Counted from the first letter of the stretch, positions 23,193 to 34,016 are shown. The stretch: 64,000 nucleotides of DNA from Niebla homalea (GCA_019925105.1 JAHGAU010000040.1:357481-421480), one strand, 5' to 3'. The notes: generated by a model from the letters alone, not told the origin. A program made the numbers and translations.

Positions 23193-24116
23193 ATGCCGTT
23201 CACAATACATGCAGCGCAGCCTGCCGACATTCCAAAACTTGCATCCATGCTCTTCATTGCCTTTGCAGCAGACCCCCTGCTCCTCCAGAAATGTTACCCA
23301 GATACCCAATCAAACCGTGACTGGTGGACAAAAACAATGCTCGAGCAGCTTGCCCACCCGACAACTCAGATCATGAAGGTGGTTGAGGAGGAAAGCGACA
23401 CTATTGTAGCTTTCGCCAAATGGTCTATTCACGGCTCTAGGCTTGAAGAAGACAGTGAGGACCATGGTGGGGGAGCTGTACAGCCAAGCAACAAGCCAAG
23501 TCCTGACATGAATCTTGAAGCCTGTAAGAAGTTGGCGGAGGCGCAATTCAAGATGCAGAGGGAGATGATGGGGGACAGGGGGCATTACTGTAAGTCTCAC
23601 ATGAATGATATTCACAACCTATCCGTGTCTTTCAATGCTCGATCCAGGGTGCCCGTGTTGAATGTATCTCTTCATTATTAATTATGGGGTACCGTTTACT
23701 CCAAGCCCGTTTCAAACATACGTAACCTTTTTTCATACTTGTGGGATCGTACATAAACTCAGCCAAATACTTTTGAAACGCACTTGAAGTAAAGTAAAGT
23801 TACTTACCATATAATCCACCAATCTCTAGGGCTTAACGCATTGGCAACACACCCCTCCCACCAACGCAGCGGCGCAGCTACAATGCTCATCGAGTGGGGT
23901 ATGCAGCAGGCCGCCCGTGAGGACATTGAATGCTTCAGCGCCTGTACTGGCACTGCGAGGACCAGAGTCGGCGGGATACTTGAGAGATGCGGATGGGTGA
24001 TTGAGGCCAGGGAGGTGGTGGTGGAGAACATTGCACTAGAAGAAGGGAGTGAGGCTTTAGGATGCGTTTTTGGGGCGAGCAAAGAAAAGTGTCCCGCGTC
24101 TTTTGATAGGTGGTAA
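23193..24116 (+). CDS. GNAT-family N-acetyltransferase (first of two)
   Basis: Exons 23193-23589 and 23830-24116 give 227 residues; the intron is long for this window (240 bp, GTAAGT..TAG). The N-terminus MPFTIHAAQPADIPKLASML is typical of fungal GNATs of the puromycin-acetyltransferase-like group. The splice joins HY to WLNALATHPSHQRSGAATML, restoring the acetyl-CoA binding motif A (Q-x-S-G-A/G). The later segment TRVGGILERCGWVIEAREV is the usual C-terminal strand region. It would transfer acetyl from acetyl-CoA to a small amine; the substrate cannot be told. Similar in layout to the gene at 28941-29647. Confidence 0.82.
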
Positions 24117-24362
24117 GGGAATGCTCACTGCGTTGCGATTGTACTAAAGACTTTGGAAGTATAAACACCTTTACTTCCGTGTGCCGTTTCTATAGCTGAA
24201 ACATTTGTGAAAACGCTATCCCTACCCTTGTGGCATGGTGCGCCAGTGCGGATTGATGCAGTACGGTGTCATGGATCTGAGACTTGCCACTGTCGGAAAG
24301 AATACTGATATTATTGGAGATCGTTCTTCATCTCCACTCTCCACTCCATCTAAGATTGGAAT

Positions 24363-25992
24363 CTAGACCATGTCATTGGTACGACTCACTCTCTGGTTGT
24401 CATAGCCTGTGCCACTTGTAATCCAACGGGAGTCCACATCTTTAATCCGTGAGTCTTCGATCTCCCTCAGCTGATGCCATCCATCTCTTTGGCCCTTGAT
24501 CAACTCTGGACCACTTGATTCCAAAGAGTCATGAGAGTCCTCAAGACGAGCATTATGGACGATATTGATTTTGCTACCACCAGCCTTGACACCTCGATTC
24601 ACTGAACGATGTCCCTCATCGCTACCAAGTGAGCGTAGCGATAAGGCACTTCGGATGCTCGCCACCAGCTGTGAAGCAGGAGTCGACATTTTACCAAAGA
24701 TGGCCCACAGAGATGGGAGATTCACGGCAAGAAGGCTCATGCCGGCTTCAAGGTCAGACCAGAAGACACCCTCGGTATCCTCAACTACATCGATGACAAG
24801 TCAGTTATTGCGAATGACCTCATCTTCTTCCAAGATTGCCTTCCCTCCAATCTACAATGAGACTTACGATGTACATCAGTTGTGGCGCTTGGCGCACCTG
24901 GTAAATCTTTAGCCTCTGCAGATGGAAGAGTCACGCTTCGGACTTTACCTTCTGAAAGCGTAATGTAAACTCCCATCCTAACGGCGCTGGCGGCTAGGCC
25001 ACTGAATGAAGTGTGAGTGTGTGTGGCAGATGTGCGTGCCTGTACCGGAAGTTCATGGGTATGGTGTACCTACATTGCAGCGAGTCCAAACACCCCTGTT
25101 ACTGCCAGTTTTCGTGAGTTGGATGCATGCAGACCCCAGATCTGGGAATGACGAGTCAGTAATCCAGCTCACTGTCAGCTCACTTAGATGGCATACCTTC
25201 GGCAGGGGAATTGCCAGAAATATCACGTCAAGTATGAAGTTGGATATCGCAAATCCCATTAGGAAGGGAAATGCATATGTGCAATATTGAATGTATTGAT
25301 ATACATCTGTTGTCCAAAGCGTAGCGATGTGCGAGCCGCACTGAAGTGCATTCATGATTGTCATTGCGATAGTCCACAAGACGGTAATCGCGATGCCAAC
25401 GAGAAGAGTAATGTTGAACTTCGACGGTCCCGTTCCGGTGCAGAAAATACGGCGATAAAAAAACAAGGCTCCCAGCTTGATGCTTCCTAGCGTGAGGATT
25501 TGTATGAATTGATATGCTTCTAGGAGCTGCGCAAAGTAGGCTTAGCGGATGTGTTGACCCGGACGAATTATTGAGTCTTGAATGCAGACTTACCTTGCCC
25601 TCATAAGTCAGGTTGTTGTCGTAATTGGTCTTCCCGTGGTCCGGGTCTGGAGTTGGATAACCCCAAACCTTTCTGCGAACGCCTGCAGCATTAGGATAAG
25701 CATGTACACAAGGCTTGACGTGGGAGTGTTGACCAACCCAATATACTGCAAGAGCACATGCCAATGAACAGAACCTTGGAGCAATGTTCAGTGAGTGGCA
25801 TCTTTGGGCCTGCTCTTGTGCGAGGATCCCACTTACTAAGGCCGGCAACATCAGCCAATCGTCAACCCTCAGCGGCGAGTTCTGCCTATTGCGTAACAAA
25901 ACTCGTAAGCAAACAGCAAACACGCAAATGATCGGAAGCACACAGCTAAGTGCAACGAGACCAGATGGTGACGTAGTTTGATTTTGCGACAT
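24363..25992 (-). CDS. SAT4-family rhodopsin-like seven-TM membrane protein
   Basis: Eight exons (25992-25837, 25774-25738, 25682-25594, 25526-25197, 25141-25074, 25001-24949, 24915-24868, 24784-24363) total 1203 nt, 400 residues. All junctions use GT/AG and keep frame, including a 37-nt exon 2. Family marks are VDDWLMLPALV near the first helices, GYPTPDPDH, LTYEGK then LLEAYQFIQILTLGSIKLGALFFYRRIF, a LQCGSH loop, LDVIFLAIPLPK-IWGLHASNSRKLAVTGVF, and FWSDLEAGMSLLAVNLPSLW before the cytosolic tail. This large fungal family (rhodopsin domain, PF20684 type) is membrane-bound and mostly of unknown function; some members are PTH11-like receptors. The tail is rich in Ser, Asp and Arg. No clear tie to neighbours. 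Confidence 0.85.
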
Positions 25993-26934
25993 GCTGATCA
26001 ATACTTCTCAACTGAAAAAATCTTGGACTGTATAAGGTGTATGGACCGCAAGGTTTTGAAGCAGGATCCAGCAGCCAGTCAATTTGAATGCGGGCCCCGT
26101 AAGACTTAAAGCAAAGTCGAAGAAGATTGGTACGAAGGGATAAGCAGCAAGAAAAAATTGGACGAAATCGCGAGAAACAAGGCGGGCTGTAAAAGGAGAT
26201 TCCGGGTGAATATCATTAGTCTTGCACGTCATACCAGATAGCGCGAAGAAATGCGATTCGAGGATCAAATGCGTTGAGGAAATCGAATGCGTCACTATCA
26301 ATACAACTAATTGGAATTCTTTCCTCGACATGATTTCATGAAATGTAACGTCAGACGGACCATTTTCATGCAAGTGATGTGGGGACCGTATAAGAATTAA
26401 AGATAAGGACGTTTATATTCCGCGCTCGATTTAGATCCCGGCAAACCTTAGCGGTCAAAAAGCGTGTCTGATTACCTATCATGTATGTCGGGGCCGGATT
26501 AGGTACCTGAGTGGGTTAGTGGTCTCGGGTCTACTGCCGGATGGGCCGAACCTCTCACCTAAGGTTTAAGCGCAGTATCGTTGCCGGTTTCCCGAAAGTG
26601 GAGAAGTCCGGCCACGAGAGTGGGGACCTGTACGCTATTAAAGGCAGGCTGAACAGACGTAATTGGGGAAGGGGATAAAGGCTCGCCGATGTGCCGACGT
26701 TGATGCCATTCTATGCTGACGTAGAGTTCGGAGATGCATATCTAGGATCGATCCACATTTTCTCAATGATCACGGATCAAAGGAAATCGTAAAGCGATAA
26801 CTATCCTTCATATTCTCATCAACCCCAAATTACAAGCTGACCAGAATCCCTCCAGATTCACCATCGATCACGTAAAGTGAAGCAGCGTACTTAAAGTCTA
26901 TCGAGTGCCCAAATCAATCAGCATATTACTCAAC
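25993..26934. other. Intergenic, nothing recognised
   Basis: About 0.94 kb of divergent upstream sequence between the SAT4-type gene and a small secreted peptide gene. A 121-codon antisense-type ORF (26008-26373) has no family features and is rejected. Confidence 0.5.
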
Positions 26935-27175
26935 ATGAAATGGTCCTTTGTGTTATTTTCGGTGGCTGCAATGTTTTGTAGCAATGTTTTGGCAACGCCC
27001 GTCTCTGGTGAGTACGCACCTCTTTCCAATCGCGCTTATAACTCTGTCAATTGTATCTGAACAACGGACAGAAACAGATCGCACAAACAACACCGTCAAT
27101 GAAGAGCCGATACCAAAACCTTCCACGTTCAATCAAGATAGTGGATATTCAGACGACATGGAGGCGCTTCGTTAG
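26935..27175 (+). CDS. Small secreted peptide, 58 residues, possible RiPP precursor
   Basis: Exons 26935-27007 and 27072-27175 joined over a 64-bp intron (GTGAGT..CAG) give 58 residues. The N-terminus is a clear signal peptide (MKWSFVLFSVAAMFCSNVLA, likely cut after LA). The mature part is about 38 residues, acidic, with EEPIPKPSTF and NQDSGYSDD and no Cys. No Lys-Arg Kex2 sites and no repeated core are visible, unlike known dikaritin precursors. It lies 0.4 kb from a convergent UstYa-family gene, which is why a precursor role is considered. Alternative: a small secreted effector-like protein, or an incompletely modelled gene, since a further open stretch follows to about 27257 in another frame. 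Confidence 0.5.
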
Positions 27176-27597
27176 CACACAGGGACTCTCGATCGAGGCC
27201 ACGCCTGAAGCGTGTCTGAGAAAGGCCGCAGCCCAGAGGACATGGATGCAGAGGTAAAGAGGGTGGGGATGATCAAGCAAATTGGAGTTGAGGACGGATG
27301 TTCTGTTAGTCTGTCACGTCTGATGAGGGTACAATTCTCAGGAATGATGCCTCGTGTCTAAGCATTGATTAAAGCGTTTCAAATGTCGCTATACTCGTGT
27401 ATACAAGGAGAGTTTATGTGTCTTCGCTTTTCTGCCAGTATAATTACCGTCCTGCGAAGCCTTGTTCGCTAAAGCTTAGGTTCTTTTGGGAATGATTGGT
27501 GATTTGCCCTCTGATAAGATGGTCCCGCAGCCATGCAAGAGAACACAGAAGCATTACGGTCGATTGAGACTTGTGTTTCCCTGCATTCAAAGAGAAA
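27176..27597. other. Intergenic between convergent peptide and UstYa-family genes
   Basis: 422 bp. Contains short open stretches that could be a missed 3' exon of the peptide gene, but no supported feature. Confidence 0.4.
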
Positions 27598-28487
27598 CTA
27601 TGCCAATAGACTTTTCCAAGGCTCGCTTTTGTCGGGGCAGTGTTTGAACATTTCTAGAGGGACACCGTCATCCATTAGTGGAATCTCGGGCATGTATTTG
27701 TAACAAGCGGAATGACGGTTTGCCCAGTCCTCCAGCTTACTCCAGTCCCTGCACATGCGGTACTGTCCCTTGCCGGTGCCGAGTCTCTGACCAAGGCCCG
27801 AATAACGTGGGGTGTCATCCGCGTTGCACATAATCTCTTGTCGAAGGGAGTCCAGGCAATGGTTAACATGAGAGAAATGGAGGCTTTGCGGCACTTTATC
27901 GTGCATATCAACGAGCGCGGTTCGCAAGATCAACTAGAAAGGGATGGTCAGTCATAAATATTTGATATTTCTCGTGGGTCTTACCAAGCAATGAAGACTG
28001 TGATAGCCTTCAAGAAGGTACATGCCCTTGGCTGAGTCCCAAGGCCATCGTTGCGACTCATGCACACCAAGTTGCGTAGTAAGATCATCATCGAGGGCCA
28101 CGAAACCTGCACCAGGATTCAATGTTTCCCATGCTTGATCCCACGTTGTCCGATCGTGGCTCGCAAAATCATTTTCATCTGTCCATGGCGTGCTCACGTT
28201 GCGTTCGAGACCGGCTGCTGAACGTCAGTCATTTAATATGAGAAGCTGAAGATCGTATCACCAAGACGGGTCTTGCGAGTCACTGGTCTCTGGGGACCCG
28301 AAGAGAAGTAGAGGACGCCAAGCAAGATATTGGTAATAAGGGACACAGCAAACGTGCTGTAGATTGCACTGATTATGAGGCTTTGCTTTCGACGCTTTCG
28401 AGAAGTGACATTTCGGCCCTTTTCTTGTATCGATGCATCTTCTAGGACATCCTCATCTTGAATGAGCTTGTACTTTGGAAGCGCCAT
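27598..28487 (-). CDS. UstYa-family (DUF3328) oxidase-like protein
   Basis: Exons 28487-28262, 28214-27985 and 27933-27598 with introns of 47 and 51 bp give 263 residues. A basic N-tail is followed by one transmembrane helix (about 36-61, SLIISAIYSTFAVSLITNIL). The lumenal domain has the two family motifs: YHSLHCL (H147..H150-C151) ending exon 2 and HVNHC (174-178) followed by LDSLRQEIMCNAD. Members act in fungal RiPP pathways (ustiloxin, phomopsin, asperipin), where they oxidatively cyclise Tyr or other side chains of secreted precursors, and in some NRPS pathways such as cyclochlorotine. Here the nearest candidate partner is the 58-residue secreted peptide. The first donor (GTGATA) is weak, so that junction is less sure. 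Confidence 0.85.
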
Positions 28488-28940
28488 CGTATAGCAGACC
28501 AGTTCCTGATCAATCGGACTGCTTGATCATAAGTGCGACATAACTTGAACAAGGACGTGAACGTGCGGTGAGATATGACTGCAGCAAGAACCGCAATGCG
28601 GACTCGGGCGACTCAAGCATTACCAGGATTCATAACGTCATGCAGCTCCGGCGAGTATTTGCTTCTCCACTATTTTTCTTCAATCCATCGGATCGGCGAA
28701 TCGTCAAAAACTGGCCTAGCTATCATAGTGTGCAGCACTAGCCGGAGACTGCAGCGCCAGTAGCTCCGTATTCCTGCAATCCGTCGAACAGCCTGCAGTA
28801 AAATGCCTCACGACCGCATGCTTTTCGTAAAATCAGTACTGGGCTTTGGGGTTTCGTCGTCTCTTCCTCCCCTCATCTCTCCCTAAACTATCTCGCCTTC
28901 TCGGACTTTTCTCACTGGAAAGTTAGTAATCATAGAGAGT
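28488..28940. other. Divergent intergenic region, nothing recognised
   Basis: 453 bp between UstYa-family and GNAT start codons; CT-rich just before the GNAT ATG (28855-28920), as is common in fungal promoters. Confidence 0.5.
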
Positions 28941-29647
28941 ATGCCGCTCATCGTCAGCGAAGACATCCGAGATCAGGATTACGACAGCCTATTCGTCATT
29001 CAATATGAGGCTTTTTCGAAAGAGCCAGCTTTAAGGGCTCTGTATCCAGGGGGTCTTGACACAGCTTCTCGCGCTGCGAACATCGCTGGCTTCATTGCAG
29101 GACTTGGTTGGAAGGAGCCCAATGTCGCAACAGCAAAGGTTGTTGATGTTGAGACTGGCGAGATCTGCGCATTCGCCACTATGCGGCTCTATGATGAGAA
29201 TCCGTTCCTCAACGCAGCGCAAAGCGCACTTCGGTTTCCACATGTGGATGATAGCGTAAGGGATGCCATAGAATGGACTTCTCACGCCAAAAATGATCGA
29301 CGAGTCACATTGGAAGAGTTGCAAGTCCCGGCACGATATTGCTGTGAGGGAAAAGCTCCTTCGCATGCAAAGACAATATGCTCATTCATAAAGATCTGCA
29401 GGCACTAGGCACAGATCCTGCGCGACAGAGACAAGGCGCTGCCTCATTACTGGTGGACTGGGCCGTCCAGGTCGCTGATAAAAGGGGGTCCAGAATGATG
29501 GTCGAAGCGAGTAGAGTTGCCGCAGAGCATGGGTTATATACGAAAAGAGGTTTCCGAACTATAGATACACATCATTACGTGGATGAAAAGAGGTTTCCCA
29601 ACTATGAGGGAGCGTACATTGTCACGATGGTCAAAGACCGCAATTGA
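28941..29647 (+). CDS. GNAT-family N-acetyltransferase (second of two)
   Basis: Read naively the frame breaks near 29343, but removing a 50-bp intron (29344-29393, GTGAGG..AAG) joins CY to LQALGTDPARQRQGAASLL and gives 218 residues in exons 28941-29343 and 29394-29647. That restores acetyl-CoA motif A (R-Q-G-A-A) in register with the relative at 23193-24116. The N-terminus MPLIVSEDIRDQDYDSLFVIQYEAF and the C-terminal HGLYTKRGFRTIDTHHYVD fit the family. Predicted to acetylate a small molecule; substrate unknown. It neighbours the UstYa-family gene divergently. If the AAAG acceptor is not used, the gene would be a frameshifted pseudogene. Confidence 0.75.
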
Positions 29648-29841
29648 GGATGGCATGCCCGGCGTCCCATACTCAAATATAATGGGCACTCTTTCCGTCC
29701 TTAGGAAAAGCAATAAGAATCATAAGCTTGTCTTGTCTCGTGCCTGGGCTCGACCCAGTCTCAATACACAGTTATCCGGTAAAGCTATCAACGACCCTTT
29801 GCGCAAAAACAACCAGCAGTGGTACTGCAGCATCCCTCCAA

Positions 29842-30225
29842 TCATGACTCTACTTCCTTCTCGTGACTGGCCGCACCAGCTAGAAGCTCCCTACCAACCA
29901 TCTTACTCTTTCCCGAAATCTTGCCCGCCAAATGATAAACACTCGGACTGTTCAGCAACTCCATCAGCGGCACACTCGCATCCGAATCAACGGAGATTCT
30001 ATTTCTCAATTCAACATCTACGAGCGAGTCCAGACCATACGCCACGACTGGTTTCGTTGCATCGATATCTCCAACCGGTATGGAAAGAAGGCTTGAAAGC
30101 TTCCGCTGCAAAGCCTCGCATAGGATAACCAGGGCTTCTTGGAGAGTAGAGGCGCCTTTGACCAACGGTCGCACAGCGAATGTTCCCTCTTGAACAGCGG
30201 CTGTTGTAGATTGGGATTGCACATT
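29842..30225 (-). pseudogene. Orphan ACP fragment of a highly reducing PKS
   Basis: An open frame in this span encodes only an acyl carrier protein end: LQEALVILCEALQRKLSSLL, then VAYGLDSLVDVELRN, in which the Ser of GLDSL (near 30020-30045) is the phosphopantetheine site, followed by VPLMELLNSPSVYHLAGKI and a short tail to the stop. This is the C-terminal signature of HR-PKSs. No KS, AT, DH or KR domain is next to it; instead the 3' end of a GT31 gene abuts it on the same strand. The frame extends upstream to 30330 but overlaps the GT31 coding end in another frame. I read it as the relic of a deleted or rearranged PKS; a free-standing ACP is the less likely alternative. Confidence 0.72.
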
Positions 30226-30253
30226 GCAAAACAATATGTCTATACCTATACTG

Positions 30254-31510
30254 TCAGGCCATCGAACAAGGTCTAATCTGCGAGATTCTCTCCTGCAAAT
30301 CACCATATCCGCTACAACCTTTGAAACCAATTTCGTTGTACATAGCTGAGACGATTAGGAAAATGTCATCATCTTTCAGCTTATGGACATTGACGGGTTC
30401 CTTAAAACCCATACCCTCGGGAACAACATCGACGTCAAAGGCAACCTCGTTAGGTATATTTATGAAGTCGAATGTCTCCCCAGCTTGGACGAGGATGTCG
30501 GCCACCATAAAGTCTTCATGGCGCTCACTGAGCCGAGCCTTCCTCAATTCCTCGAGGCCGGAGTGTTCAATGCTACCCTGGTGTTCATGTAAGGCTACTC
30601 GGGCTTTAGCAACAGTGTCTCTTTGTGCAATGGTTTTCGCATCGCCTTCTTGAAGACTTTGCTTCTGCTGTTCCAATCCAACGGTACGCTTTCCGTGCTG
30701 AACCTGATTCATTGACCCGAGCAGCTTCTCATGGCTCACACTCCCATATGATCTTGCGATCAACTTGACAAGGTCCCACGTGAGCGTATACAGCATGCCC
30801 GACGGGAAATCATGCGGCCGCGCCCACCTCACCACATTGCCAATGATCTTTCTCTTCTCCCCCTTGTTCGGCAGTATGTATTCTTCCCAGAATCTCCTCG
30901 CATTCAGAAAACTGTCATCATCGATCTTGGTAACGAAGTCCCATTGCGCTTTTCCTCCAATACCTTTCTCAATAATGTGCAGGAATGTCTCGAAAGGCTT
31001 GAACGTGGTAGCAAATTCTTTATCATCTGGGGAACCTTCGAGGACAACCATGTCACCGTAAGTTCGATTCTCTTGTTCAATTAGAATGCGCCACTCTGGG
31101 CTTGGTGTGCCAATAACGAAGCGTGTGGTGAATGGTATGTGGGGGGAGAAAGTTGATTGCCAGGTGGAGCGGATGATTTCGCGGCGTTGCCGAAGGCACG
31201 CAGCGGAGGTCACCCAGATGAGCCAGGTAGGTTCATTGGGGGAGGGTGAATCGGATGAGACAGTTGAGGACAACCTGCTGCTACTGGTATGGCCAAGGAC
31301 TACAAGGAGTGAGATGAAGAAGACGAGGGTAATTGAGAGGGAGACAATGAATGGTCGCGTGATGATCATGTCGTTACTGTCGGCTCTTATGGTCGCAATG
31401 GCGTAGCTGAAGAACCTTCCTATGGACAAGGGTACGATTGGCTGGTTGTCGCAGTCCTTGTGCTCCTGCGCTCGCTGGCGATAGATTGAAGTCAAGGCTT
31501 GAATGCGCAT
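30254..31510 (-). CDS. GT31-family glycosyltransferase (beta-1,3-galactosyltransferase-like)
   Basis: Uninterrupted 418-residue frame. It is a type II membrane protein: a short cytosolic tail, one helix at about 54-73 (FIVSLSITLVFFISLLVVLG), a Ser-rich stem and a lumenal catalytic domain. Family marks are WLIWVTSAACLRQRREIIRSTW, FVIGTP, FKPFETFLHIIEKG and WDFVTKIDDDSF, whose Asp triplet (197-199) is the metal/UDP-sugar DxD site, then HEDFMVADILVQ. Golgi-located enzymes of this kind add beta-1,3-linked sugars to glycans. The ATG at 31367-31369 (MIITRPF) just before the helix is an alternative start. A Gln-rich insert (LEQQKQSLQEGDAKTIAQRD) interrupts the domain, which is unusual. The stop is only 29 bp from the ACP relic. 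Confidence 0.82.
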   Translation of the reverse strand: MRIQALTSIYRQRAQEHKDCDNQPIVPLSIGRFFSYAIATIRADSNDMIITRPFIVSLSITLVFFISLLVVLGHTSSSRLSSTVSSDSPSPNEPTWLIWVTSAACLRQRREIIRSTWQSTFSPHIPFTTRFVIGTPSPEWRILIEQENRTYGDMVVLEGSPDDKEFATTFKPFETFLHIIEKGIGGKAQWDFVTKIDDDSFLNARRFWEEYILPNKGEKRKIIGNVVRWARPHDFPSGMLYTLTWDLVKLIARSYGSVSHEKLLGSMNQVQHGKRTVGLEQQKQSLQEGDAKTIAQRDTVAKARVALHEHQGSIEHSGLEELRKARLSERHEDFMVADILVQAGETFDFINIPNEVAFDVDVVPEGMGFKEPVNVHKLKDDDIFLIVSAMYNEIGFKGCSGYGDLQERISQIRPCSMA

Positions 31511-32059
31511 ATCAGAGCCTCAGATCGTGGAGTGGAGAACAAGAAAGAGCTCGAATTAGAAGGTTTTCTGATTGAGATGTTTTGCGCCTCATCCGTGAAA
31601 ACATATTTGGAAAATTACTTGTGCGACGTAGAAATGGCTTACAGAACCTGGATGTCCAATCGGGCGCCAGCTCAAATAGTCTTTGTGGCTTCTCAAGCCA
31701 CACTGACACTTTGCGATTCAATGTCTCGAAGGAGAGCTCAACAAAAGGGCAACTTGATATACCCCTTCCAAGACCGGACTTCCGAAGCACAATATGATAG
31801 CGTGGTTGGATGTAGGCTTTTCATCTTTAGTACCCTAAGCTCGGGTTTCAATCGCAACTGCCGCTTACAATACCAACCTCTCTATCCATACATAGGATTC
31901 CGACTTCTCACCTTCTTCTCTCGCTCTCTACCACCGAGTCTTTAGTCATGGTAGATTGATACGTATGCCACCCACTTAGATCCTTGCGCCCTGACACTCG
32001 GGAGGTCACCATCTGAGCATATGTAGCCCTGCAATATAGAACTTTTCGACATTTATAGC
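31511..32059. other. Intergenic, nothing recognised
   Basis: 549 bp between the GT31 start and the 3' end of the secreted-protein gene. Open frames here on the + strand lack family features. Confidence 0.5.
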
Positions 32060-34016
32060 TCAACAGGTACAAGTACAGGCGTTATTTGTGGAGATGTACC
32101 CTGCCTCAATGCATTGACATTTAGCCTTCGGCCCATTACACTTGTTATCACAAGAGGTGTCAGTGCCGTAGAATCCCGCTGAGCATACGGGTACTGGAGA
32201 TGTCGTAGACGGGGGAGGGAGTGTCGAGGATGTCGGTGTTGCCGAAGTTGGCGTACATCCTGCTATAGGCGAGCAAGTAGGAGTATCAGCGACACCACCG
32301 ACCAAGGTACAAGCCTGGCAATTCTGAGTGTAGGTCTGAGTTTCTATGGTGATCGGATTGGCAACGCCAGAGGCTGGAATCGTAGTGTAGGCGCAACTTT
32401 GAGCGTCATTGGTGACCGAGGCGACGGTGAGTAGTGGCAGGGTTGTACTATTGCAGATGCAGCCTCGAGCGGTAATACCCTGATCCGGATCCTGGTTCTG
32501 GAGAGAACATGACAGTGTCTGCGCCGGCGCAGGAGCAGCAGTGATCGAACAGCCCGGGATAGCTTGCCGCTTACCAAAAACTGATCCGTGATCCCGCTTA
32601 TGTTTCCTCTGCTGCGGAGCGGTCTTGTATTTGTTATGATATTTGATAACCTCCTGCTCAGCCTTATCGACCTTTGAACTCAGGGCTTCTGCCTTGATGC
32701 CGATCAAGTTTCTGTATTCGAACAAGGGAACTGCACGAGTGGTACCAACGACATTCTCCAAAGCAGTATTTAAACCGCCAATTTGCCCGTCAATTAGCTT
32801 ATCGAGTGTGGTCAACTTGTCCGGCGAGGGCCCGCTTTCGATACTCGTAATCCAATCTTTCACCAGGAGACAGTCGCTGTTGCTATTGCTTGTATCCCGA
32901 AGGCACCATCCTATTCCATCGATATAAACTTTAGGTCTGGGAGCATCAACAGTGCCGTCACAAAAGAGTGAGTCAATCCTGAAGGATGTGTTAGCTCTAA
33001 AAGTAAGAAAGGTTGTGGTTGAGCATACTCGACATCATTATCGATATTCTTATAGCAGGCTAGAATCTTTACAAGATTATAGAGTGAGCCAGAACCTGGA
33101 AGAGTGTCTTTAACTTGAGCGTAAAGAGTGACGAACTCGGTTCGCGGCATGATTGAAACTGTTTCCTTCGGGCTCACTTCGTCGTACCTTCCGTCATCGT
33201 TCTCAGTGGCTTTCTTCGCGTAAGAAATAACGAGGGAGAAGAACCCGAGTACGTCAGATTTAACGCTGTCCGATGAAATTCCGTTGGGATTAGACTGGAA
33301 GAAATTTTTTGTCACAGATACCACATTCTTTTCTGGTCTGATGCTCGGCAATAAAGGTGAAGTGACAGGCGGAGACAGTGCAGCGGCAAAAAGATCACTG
33401 ATGGCCTCAAATGGCAACGGTGCCGTCACTTGTGTCGCCCACATAAAATTGGCCTGTGCACCTCCTTGGGCTGGCTTTGTGACTTTCCATGGATTGCACT
33501 TATTATCCTCAATGTCCCATTCATTCTTGTCCATGTCCGCGAATGGATTCCAAGCCATCTGTGAGAGTCAATGAGTATGTGATTGGAGGGGTATGAAAAT
33601 ACACCAAGCCTTACGATATCAGCTGAGACTGCAGCTGCCGCTGCCGTCGCTGTACCATCACCAACCTTGATCTTAGTACCGTCTAATATGTATTCTGCCA
33701 CCAATGTACCGGCAATATCGCCCGTGGTGTCCGCAGTAAGTTCCCAATTATTCCCTTTCCGGTTGCCGACCACTTTACCTTTCGCCTGGCTCGTATCTGA
33801 CTTGCCACATTTTGGTGAACTGAAGACAATCGCGGAGGTTTCGAATTCAACGCCGATGCCCGCGGACTGATCACTGGTAGGGCCATCCAATGTCGTCGCT
33901 TCATTGTCGAGACATGGATCGACCTGATCGCCTTGAGGCAGTGCATCGATTGGCAAGATGAGTAAACATGAAAGCAAAAACCCTCCTTGCATGATTAAGG
34001 CGTTGAACAAATTCAT
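32060..34016 (-). CDS. Secreted protein with Cys-rich C-terminus, unknown function
   Basis: Exons 34016-33615, 33558-33029 and 32978-32060 (introns 56 and 50 bp) give 616 residues. A signal peptide (MNLFNALIMQGGFLLSCLLI, cut near DALPQ) starts the protein. The first half is a globular region with GIGVEFETSAIVFSSPKCG and NEWDIEDNKCNPWKVT, a domain I have no name for. A basic stretch KHKRDHGSVFGKRQ near two-thirds offers Kex2-like sites. The rest is Cys-rich: a segment around GCICNSTTLPLLTVAS, a Thr/Ser/Pro linker (GCTPTSATPTSSTLPPPSTT) likely O-glycosylated, and a last block with ten or so Cys (CSAGFYGTDTSCDNKCNG). Acts outside the cell or in the wall. I do not assign a function. Confidence 0.75.

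Noticed and set aside
22900..23376. 158-codon open frame before the first GNAT gene
   Set aside because: Overlaps the GNAT first exon in another frame; no family features.
26008..26373. 121-codon minus-strand frame upstream of the SAT4-type gene
   Set aside because: Hydrophobic by chance, no domain, no splice partner; probably the 5' flank.
31499..31945. 148-codon plus-strand frame next to the GT31 start
   Set aside because: No recognisable domain and overlaps the GT31 promoter and start.
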